Source of the DNA: Minisyncoccota bacterium
Lineage (GTDB): Bacteria; Patescibacteriota; Minisyncoccia; Minisyncoccales; CG1-02-41-26
Length of the DNA: 5,605 nucleotides
Assembly (NCBI GenBank): GCA_028715435.1
Contig: JAQURU010000045.1
Location: 1 to 5,605, forward strand
Direction: 5' to 3'
Below the pieces are notes generated by a model that was not told the origin of the DNA, did not search any database, and saw only the letters and a list, made by a program, of their open reading frames with translations. The translations under genes were made by a program, and so were the position numbers. Each line of letters begins with the position of its first letter. Within the stretch, counting starts at the first letter, position 1. This document shows positions 1 to 4,347 of the stretch, one piece after another.

Positions 1-1215
1 AGTATCCCTATCTCTTACAGTTACCGCATTATCCTCCAGGCTCTGAAAGTCGACTGTAACACACCACGGTGTCCCAATCTCATCTTGAGAAAAATATCTC
101 TTGCCAATATTGCCCCTGTCATCCCAAATAGCGGTAAAATCATTTTTTAACATTTCAAAAACTTTTCTAGCTTTATCAACTAATTCTGGTTTGTTAGCTA
201 AAAGCGGGAAAACTGCCACTTTGTAAGGCGCCAAACTTGGCTTCAGCTTTAAAACAATTCTGTCTTTTTCTTCACAATAAGCATCACACAATAAAGCTAA
301 AATAGTTCGCTCCACGCCAAAAGTGGGCTCCAAGCAATGAGGCACCATCCCATCCAAAGAAAGTTTGTGGGCTTTTAAGTCAAAATCGGTTCGATAGGCC
401 AAACCATATAATTCTTTTTGGCCAAAAGGATATTTATATTCAAAATCAATGGTTTTTTTCGAGTAATGAGAAAGTTCTTCTTTAGCATGCTCTCTTACAA
501 CAAAGTTTTCTTTGCTAACGCCTAGATCCAAAAGCCATTTTTCCATTTCGTTCTGCCACTGGCTAAAATATTTTTCCCAATCTGACTCGGTAATAAAATA
601 TTCAATTTCCATTTGCTCAAATTCTAAAACTCTGAAAATAAAATTGCCGGGCGTGATTTCATTTCTAAAGGCCTTGCCAATTTGGGCAATGCCAAAAGGA
701 AGCTTTAAGCGCGTTGTGTTTTGAACATTAGCAAAATTCACAAACATTCCTTGGGCGGTTTCTGGCCGTAAATAAACAACTGATTTTTCATCATCAACTG
801 GGCCAATATGGGTTTTAAACATTAGGTTAAACTGCTTTTCTTGCGTAAACTCCTTATTAGCGCATTCAGGGCACTGGTTGTTATAATTTTCTTTCAAGTG
901 GTCTGCCCGCAAGCGCACATGGCATTTTTTGCACTCAACTAATGGGTCAGTAAAACCCTTTAAATGTCCCGAAGCCTGCCAAACTTTTGGGTTCATTAAA
1001 ATGGCAGAACTAATGCCAACAATATCTTCCCTGTCTTGAACAAACCGTTTCCACCAAAGCTGTTTAACGTTATTAACCAATTCAATGCCCAAAGGGCCGA
1101 AATCCCAAGTATTAGCCAAGCCACCATAGATTTCCGAACCAGGAAAAACAAAACCGCGCCTCTTACACAATGATATAATTTGTTGCATTTTATCTTTTTT
1201 TTGCTCTGCTGCCAT
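1..1215 (-). CDS. glyQS: Glycyl-tRNA synthetase, single-chain (alpha2) class II type, 3' end outside window
   Basis: This enzyme charges tRNA-Gly with glycine in the cytoplasm using ATP. The 405 visible residues start at the ATG at 1215 and remain open through the left edge. Seen in the translation: an N-terminal region with GGLANTWDFGPLG (about residues 31-43); a CxxC...CxxC zinc-ribbon-like insertion (C95, C98, C115, C118); RPETAQG (150-156); class II motif 2 with FRNEITPG (183-190) and the downstream EFEQMEIE; GLAYRTDFDLKAH (271-283); motif 3 EPTFGVERTI (296-305); and an anticodon-binding domain with IGKRYFSQDEIGTPW and TVRDRDT at the window edge. Family members run to roughly 450-500 residues, so only the last few tens are missing. 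It is the homodimeric type, unrelated to the two-subunit glyQ/glyS enzyme. It starts 11 bases after the stop of the upstream membrane-protein gene, probably as the second gene of the same transcript. I see no Shine-Dalgarno sequence; the bases before the ATG are A/T-rich. Confidence 0.96.
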   Translation of the reverse strand, partial: MAAEQKKDKMQQIISLCKRRGFVFPGSEIYGGLANTWDFGPLGIELVNNVKQLWWKRFVQDREDIVGISSAILMNPKVWQASGHLKGFTDPLVECKKCHVRLRADHLKENYNNQCPECANKEFTQEKQFNLMFKTHIGPVDDEKSVVYLRPETAQGMFVNFANVQNTTRLKLPFGIAQIGKAFRNEITPGNFIFRVLEFEQMEIEYFITESDWEKYFSQWQNEMEKWLLDLGVSKENFVVREHAKEELSHYSKKTIDFEYKYPFGQKELYGLAYRTDFDLKAHKLSLDGMVPHCLEPTFGVERTILALLCDAYCEEKDRIVLKLKPSLAPYKVAVFPLLANKPELVDKARKVFEMLKNDFTAIWDDRGNIGKRYFSQDEIGTPWCVTVDFQSLEDNAVTVRDRDT

Positions 1216-1226
1216 ATTTTTTAATT

Positions 1227-2885
1227 TTACTGCGGCCTTACAATGCCATTGTCGCCATTCACTGTATCGTCAAACGGCAAAGTCGTATCTTGAGCTTCAG
1301 CCTGGGCAGCTATTGGCGCACCAGAAAATTTATCTTCAGCTGTGAAATAAGCCGCACCAATTAAAGGAACTGCCTGGCCAAGCTGGGAAATGTCCGGGGT
1401 TAAAGCAATTTGAAAAGCCAAAGTGAATGGTGTGTCTCCAAATCCTTGAAAAGCACTTAAATCACCAATGGACCATACAACCTCCCTGGAAACAGAATCA
1501 AATGTTAAAGAAGCTCCTTGAGGAATCGTTTGCCCGGTTAAACGAACATTGCCTGGCAAAATGGTTTTAACTTTTGCATTGCCCAAGCCATTCCAATAAT
1601 TCTTGATTTGCCAAAAAACAGTGTATGTGGTGCTAGTGCCAATTTGAGGAGGAATAGGCCCTAAAGGAGCAAAAACATCGTCCTGTCGCATAACTTTTTG
1701 AGCAAAATCAGTATTTCCCTGTATTTTTGTTTCGAAAACTTTCTCCACCCCGCTAAAAGAAACGGAATTGCGCAAAACAGGCATTTCAATTCTTTTACTA
1801 AAAGACGGATCTTTGGTTTTTATCCAAAACTCTACCTTGCCTTCTTCACTGGCGTCTAAAAATCGCAAGGATTGAATATCCTGCCAATCAAAAATTATAG
1901 AGTTATCTCCCGCACCTATTGCTCCATTTTCCGCCCTTAAACTGCTCAAGTCAAAAAAATCGCTGTTTAATTTAACCAATAAGAATTTTTTCTGCAACGG
2001 GCTAGCCCCAATATTTTTAAAATAAACTTCATAGTGCAACAAACTACCAACGCTAACAGCGCCTGCTTGAGAGCCATTGATCATTTGGGAAATAAAAACA
2101 GACGGTTCTGAAATTTCAACTGTGCCTATTGTTTCTTTTAATAATGTAAAGGACTCGTTTTTAACCACACCAAGCTGAACTCTAAAAACCTTTTTTTCGC
2201 CCTGGGACCCATTGATGGCGCCTAAAATTTTCACCCTGCCCCCATTAGCTTGGGTTAAAGTTGGCAAAGACCATTCAGCAATATCAATTCCCTTTGGCTG
2301 CGAACTAACAAAAGAAAACCCAGTGGGATAAATAACTTTTAAACGCAAATTCTCCAACACAAAATCCATATTAGAAAAGTAATTTACTGTAAAATTTAAA
2401 TCATCCCCCTGTTCAACTTTCTGAGGCAAATCAAATTCTAAGGTTAAGGGAACTGAAGTGATTTTTGTGGTTAAGTTTGTTTTTGATTCATAGCGGGCTT
2501 TAAGGTTCTTGGGATTGTAAAAAAGCGAGGCCTGGGCTTGAACTGTGTCTCCTTCTTTACCAATAGCAATTGCCTTAAAAACGGTTGAACGTTCCTCGCC
2601 CGGATAAATATCTTCTAATTTTTTCACAATTCTTTGGGCTGTTTCACCAACAGGCAAAGCATTGCTTGGATATTCAAAAACAAGCTCAACTGATTCCAAG
2701 CGGGCTTTGCCATTGTTTTTAAATTTAACCGTGTAATCAATTTCCTGGCCTGCTTGAATGTTCTCTGGCCCTAAAATTTCTAATTTTAAAACCTCTTTGG
2801 AGTAAATATTGCCTCTCCAATACCAAAAAGCAATGGCTGCTAAAAAAGCCATTAAAACAAAAAAGAAAGTTAAAAACTTGCGCAT
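1227..2885 (-). CDS. Membrane-anchored extracellular protein with CARDB/DUF11-like beta-sandwich repeats
   Basis: This is a 552-residue protein of unknown specific function, probably displayed on the cell surface. A short basic N-terminus (MRK) precedes one hydrophobic helix (about residues 4-23), then RGN, which predicts an N-in, C-out single-pass anchor. There is no cysteine in the whole protein, so it is not a lipoprotein and has no disulfides. The rest reads as about four beta-sandwich modules, roughly residues 33-142, 145-258, 260-395 and 400-530. Each carries the signature of CARDB/DUF11 repeats: an opening such as AGQEIDYTVKFKNNG or VGSLLHYEVYFKNIG, followed by a stretch like LRLKVIYPTGFSFVSS or AKVKTILPGNVRL. 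The acidic tail ends in TVNGDNGIVRPQ, with no sortase motif. Proteins of this type are widespread in Patescibacteria and are thought to be adhesive or structural; that role is inference. The ATG at 2885 is chosen because it places the anchor at the N-terminus. No Shine-Dalgarno sequence is visible. It is followed closely by glyQS. Confidence 0.88.
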   Translation of the reverse strand: MRKFLTFFFVLMAFLAAIAFWYWRGNIYSKEVLKLEILGPENIQAGQEIDYTVKFKNNGKARLESVELVFEYPSNALPVGETAQRIVKKLEDIYPGEERSTVFKAIAIGKEGDTVQAQASLFYNPKNLKARYESKTNLTTKITSVPLTLEFDLPQKVEQGDDLNFTVNYFSNMDFVLENLRLKVIYPTGFSFVSSQPKGIDIAEWSLPTLTQANGGRVKILGAINGSQGEKKVFRVQLGVVKNESFTLLKETIGTVEISEPSVFISQMINGSQAGAVSVGSLLHYEVYFKNIGASPLQKKFLLVKLNSDFFDLSSLRAENGAIGAGDNSIIFDWQDIQSLRFLDASEEGKVEFWIKTKDPSFSKRIEMPVLRNSVSFSGVEKVFETKIQGNTDFAQKVMRQDDVFAPLGPIPPQIGTSTTYTVFWQIKNYWNGLGNAKVKTILPGNVRLTGQTIPQGASLTFDSVSREVVWSIGDLSAFQGFGDTPFTLAFQIALTPDISQLGQAVPLIGAAYFTAEDKFSGAPIAAQAEAQDTTLPFDDTVNGDNGIVRPQ

Positions 2886-2901
2886 ATATTATATTGAAAT
2901 G

Positions 2902-2935
2902 TTTATAATCTTATCTTACTCTTTTTACTTGACAA
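2902..2935 (-). promoter_or_regulatory. Possible weak promoter for the surface-protein and glyQS genes
   Basis: On the minus strand TTGTCA (2930-2935, 5 of 6 to the sigma70 -35 consensus) is followed after 16 bases by TAAGAT (2908-2913, 4 of 6). A better -10 match, TATAAA (2902-2907), overlaps its end but is 22 bases from that -35. Either would start transcription about 10-20 bases before the ATG at 2885. The sequence is AT-rich, so such matches arise by chance. Confidence 0.3.
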
Positions 2936-2937
2936 CT

Positions 2938-2976
2938 TCAATACAAAACCGCCGGCTTAACTGTCGACGGTCTCAT
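2938..2976 (-). CDS. Putative 12-codon mini-ORF with a near-perfect Shine-Dalgarno sequence
   Basis: This ORF reads MRPSTVKPAVLY and then TGA. It begins 11 bases after the stop of the 48-codon ORF. Its ATG is preceded by AAGGGGGT and AAC, a near-complete match to AAGGAGGT in which the one difference can still pair as G-U. Its codons run through a hairpin (2948-2971), so ribosomes translating it would open that structure. It could be a true micropeptide, a translated regulatory element coupled to the upstream ORF, or chance. I recognise no family, and 12 codons cannot be tested by composition. The only support is the ribosome-binding site and its placement. Confidence 0.25.
   Translation of the reverse strand: MRPSTVKPAVLY
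2940..2971 (-). terminator. Possible intrinsic terminator after the small ORFs
   Basis: On the minus strand ACCGTCG (2965-2971) can pair with CGGCGGT (2948-2954). This gives a 7-base-pair GC-rich stem with one U-G pair and a 10-base loop, followed by TTTGTATT. The T-run is short and interrupted, so termination may be partial. That would let some transcription continue into the surface-protein gene. Confidence 0.45.
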
Positions 2977-2979
2977 GTT

Positions 2980-2987
2980 ACCCCCTT
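2980..2987 (-). promoter_or_regulatory. Strong Shine-Dalgarno sequence for the 12-codon ORF
   Basis: AAGGGGGT lies three bases before the ATG at 2976 and matches AAGGAGGT at 7 of 8 positions; the mismatch allows a G-U pair with 16S rRNA. It starts immediately after the TGA of the 48-codon ORF, an arrangement that would suit translational coupling. Confidence 0.45.
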
Positions 2988-3134
2988 TCAGCGAGGTTTT
3001 CCCTTTTGCTGGTGATTGTGGTTGTTTTTCCTTCCATTTTTCTTATCGATATCTCTAAACATCCTTGCCTCTAATTGCCTGAAGCCTCTCATTACGGCCG
3101 ATTGATTGCTACACTTCTGCGCTTTGTTAGGCAT
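2988..3134 (-). CDS. Putative small basic protein, 48 residues, unrecognised
   Basis: I do not recognise this protein. The ATG at 3134 is preceded by a perfect GGAGG with 7-base spacing, the best initiation signal in the window; an in-frame GTG directly before the ATG is too close to that site. The product begins MPNKAQKCSNQSAVMRG. Its middle is probably helical (GFRQLEARMFRDIDKKN), and it ends in a hydrophilic, basic, His/Asn/Gln-rich tail (HNHQQKGKPR). It has one cysteine and no membrane segment. By my count 24 of 47 third codon positions are G or C, higher than the A/T-leaning neighbours, so its origin or constraints may differ. It lies alone between recO and the surface-protein gene, with its own promoter match upstream and a hairpin downstream. 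The tail could suggest nucleic-acid or ribosome contact, but that is a guess. Alternatively the region could be a non-coding RNA or intergenic repeat that happens to be open. Confidence 0.5.
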   Translation of the reverse strand: MPNKAQKCSNQSAVMRGFRQLEARMFRDIDKKNGRKNNHNHQQKGKPR

Positions 3135-3141
3135 CACAAAC

Positions 3142-3146
3142 CCTCC
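3142..3146 (-). promoter_or_regulatory. Consensus Shine-Dalgarno sequence for the 48-codon ORF
   Basis: GGAGG on the minus strand, inside GGGAGGG, sits 7 bases before the ATG at 3134. None of the larger genes in the window has a comparable site. Confidence 0.6.
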
Positions 3147-3149
3147 CGC

Positions 3150-3187
3150 GAAAAATTAAAAAATAAAAAGCCCTCGGATTTGAAGGC
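3150..3187 (-). terminator. Intrinsic terminator downstream of recO
   Basis: On the minus strand GCCTTC (3182-3187) pairs with GAGGGC (3170-3175) around a 6-base loop, giving a 6-base-pair stem with one U-G pair. TTTTTATTTTTTAATTTTT follows directly. It starts 47 bases after the recO stop and suits the end of the ileS-recO transcript. It also lies just after the predicted start site of the promoter at 3196-3224, so for that promoter it would form a hairpin at the very 5' end of the RNA. Confidence 0.7.
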
Positions 3188-3195
3188 ACTACCCC

Positions 3196-3224
3196 ATCAT
3201 ATACCCACATAAAAATCCCGTCAA
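3196..3224 (-). promoter_or_regulatory. Sigma70-type promoter match upstream of the small ORFs
   Basis: On the minus strand TTGACG (3219-3224) and TATGAT (3196-3201) each match the consensus at 5 of 6 positions, with the ideal 17-base spacing. Transcription would start near 3189-3190, about 55 bases before the 48-codon ORF. It lies wholly outside recO. A match this good is expected by chance only occasionally in an interval of this size, so it is suggestive, not proven. Confidence 0.5.
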
Positions 3225-3234
3225 GCTGCTTCTC

Positions 3235-3939
3235 TCATTTTTCTGTTAAAAAATCAAAATAACAACTAAATATTTTATCTAAATCTTGCAGAACCTTTTC
3301 AGAAACGTTAAGCCGTTTTATCTGCTCAATTGGCTCTAAAAGAAAAAATCTTATCAGTTTAACTGTTTCAACGGAAATACCCTGGGCAGGAAAATCACAG
3401 CATCGTTTACAAACCACTCCGCCATTTTGAGGAGAAAAAAACAATGTTTCAGGCAAAAGCTTTTTTGAGCAAACCGAACAATTATAAAGCTCGGGAGCAT
3501 ATCCAAGCAATACCAAAAAATTCCACAAAAAGTAATGCTTTAAACTTCCAAGTTCATAATTATTGAAAGCAAAAAACGACTTAGCAATTAGCTCCCAAAT
3601 TTTTTCGTCTTTTTCCTGAATATGGCCGAAAGAGCAAACAACAAAAGCTATTTGGCCAGCAAGATCCAGCATTTCAATGTTTTTTCTTATGTTTGGAAAC
3701 TTATCAATAATAATGGCATCAGTTAATGTTTTGCGATTTTTTCCTTGGATAAATTCAAGTTCAATAAAATAAAAAAGATCAATGCCTGCTTTCAGTTTTG
3801 ATGTAATTTTGCGAATTGCCTTTCCCGCCACCTCAACCTTGCCAAAATCCTGGGTGTATAAAATAAAAATCTGGTCTGCTTCACCAGAATTTTCTTTGGC
3901 TAAAACAATTCCTTTTGTTCTGTAATGCTCGTGCGCCAT
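3235..3939 (-). CDS. recO: DNA repair protein RecO
   Basis: RecO works in the RecF pathway. It binds single-stranded DNA and RecR, and helps load RecA onto SSB-coated gaps. At 234 residues this is a normal full-length form. The N-terminal OB-fold carries the family pattern: GIVLAKENSGEADQI (10-24), a T..FGK segment, then GKAIRKITSKLKAGIDLF (39-56). A helical middle follows. The C-terminal zinc finger has C154xxC157 and C177xxC180 around FFSPQNGGVVC, with an extra cysteine at 181. The ATG at 3939 is chosen because the RecO pattern begins almost at once after it; the upstream gene stops 5 bases before. No clear Shine-Dalgarno sequence is seen, so translation may depend on coupling to the preceding gene. 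It ends in TGA and is followed by a terminator hairpin. Confidence 0.93.
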   Translation of the reverse strand: MAHEHYRTKGIVLAKENSGEADQIFILYTQDFGKVEVAGKAIRKITSKLKAGIDLFYFIELEFIQGKNRKTLTDAIIIDKFPNIRKNIEMLDLAGQIAFVVCSFGHIQEKDEKIWELIAKSFFAFNNYELGSLKHYFLWNFLVLLGYAPELYNCSVCSKKLLPETLFFSPQNGGVVCKRCCDFPAQGISVETVKLIRFFLLEPIEQIKRLNVSEKVLQDLDKIFSCYFDFLTEK

Positions 3940-3944
3940 ATTAG

Positions 3945-4343
3945 CTACAGGCCGGATTTTCTTTTTAAATAGTCGAAGCGTTGTTGAGATTGGAATTTTT
4001 CCATTGAAGGTTTGAAGGCCTTGCCTTTTTGCTCTAACTCGCGCATTGTTTCTTGAAATTTTTTCTTAGAAACAAAATCACCAAACTTTTCTTTTGGAAA
4101 AAGCTCTTCAGCTAACAATTTGCGCTTTGCCTGGCTTGAATAACTGCCCCGAATGCTTTCTGCCCAACCGGTTTTAGGAATACGGTTTTTATCCAAAGTT
4201 ATCTTTTTAATAATATCTTCTCTCTTAACAAATTCGCTTCTGCCAGGAAAAAGAACCTTTTTATCAAACCTTTTTAGGCTGGCTTTTCTAAGCCTTGCCC
4301 CTGACTCCCCAAATAAATTTGGAATTTTATCTAAGATCCCCAT
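3945..4343 (-). CDS. Unrecognised basic protein between ileS and recO, 132 residues
   Basis: I do not recognise a family. From the ATG at 4343 the product begins MGILDKIPNLFGESGARLRK. It is strongly basic and hydrophilic, has no cysteine, no signal peptide and no membrane segment. Notable stretches are ARLRKASLKRFDKKVLFPGR (16-35), REDIIKKI (41-48), the helical lysine-rich segment SSQAKRKLLAEELFPKEKFG (69-88) and a Lys/Gln-rich C-terminus ending in YLKRKSGL. The reading frame stays open upstream to a TTG at 4385 inside ileS, but the ATG is preferred. It lies 4 bases after the ileS stop, with a modest AGAGA about 8 bases before it, and it avoids a 38-base overlap. Its tight placement between two housekeeping genes argues that it is expressed. 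The charge pattern would suit nucleic-acid or ribosome binding, but that is inference only. Confidence 0.75.
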   Translation of the reverse strand: MGILDKIPNLFGESGARLRKASLKRFDKKVLFPGRSEFVKREDIIKKITLDKNRIPKTGWAESIRGSYSSQAKRKLLAEELFPKEKFGDFVSKKKFQETMRELEQKGKAFKPSMEKFQSQQRFDYLKRKSGL

Positions 4344-4347
4344 AGAA

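Larger units (their letters stand above)
2886..3234. other. 349-base interval between recO and the surface-protein gene, containing a putative small-gene unit
   Basis: No long gene lies here, but the minus strand holds an ordered set of signals. From high to low coordinates these are: a promoter match (3196-3224), a hairpin with T-run (3150-3187), a GGAGG site, a 48-codon ORF (2988-3134), a second strong Shine-Dalgarno sequence, a 12-codon ORF (2938-2976), a second hairpin with short T-run, and a weak promoter for the next gene. I looked for and did not see signatures of tRNA, SRP RNA or tmRNA. Base composition is visibly richer in G+C between about 2945 and 3150 than in the flanking genes. 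Confidence 0.6.

Noticed and set aside
2888..2893. A perfect TATAAT on the minus strand two bases before the surface-protein ATG.
   Set aside because: As a -10 box it would start transcription inside the first codons and would remove the start; no -35 match lies at a suitable distance. It is probably chance in AT-rich DNA.
2938..2990. UGA read as glycine, which would join the two small ORFs in alternative-code Patescibacteria.
   Set aside because: recO ends in TGA at the expected length, the conserved genes have no in-frame TGA and use GGN for glycine, so the standard code applies.
2809..3015. A 68-codon plus-strand ORF crossing the start of the surface-protein gene.
   Set aside because: It overlaps a well-supported gene on the other strand, has no ribosome-binding site and reads as low-complexity shadow sequence; the other plus-strand ORFs were dropped for the same reasons.
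3127..3210. A 27-codon ORF on the minus strand starting MWVYDGVVPSN.
   Set aside because: It starts inside the promoter match, upstream of the predicted transcript start, has no good Shine-Dalgarno sequence and runs through the recO terminator.
2886..3234. The interval as a known structural RNA (tRNA, SRP RNA, tmRNA) or a CRISPR array.
   Set aside because: No cloverleaf, no SRP-type GGUC...GGAAG core, no tmRNA-like ends and no regularly spaced repeats were seen by eye; a covariance-model search was not possible.
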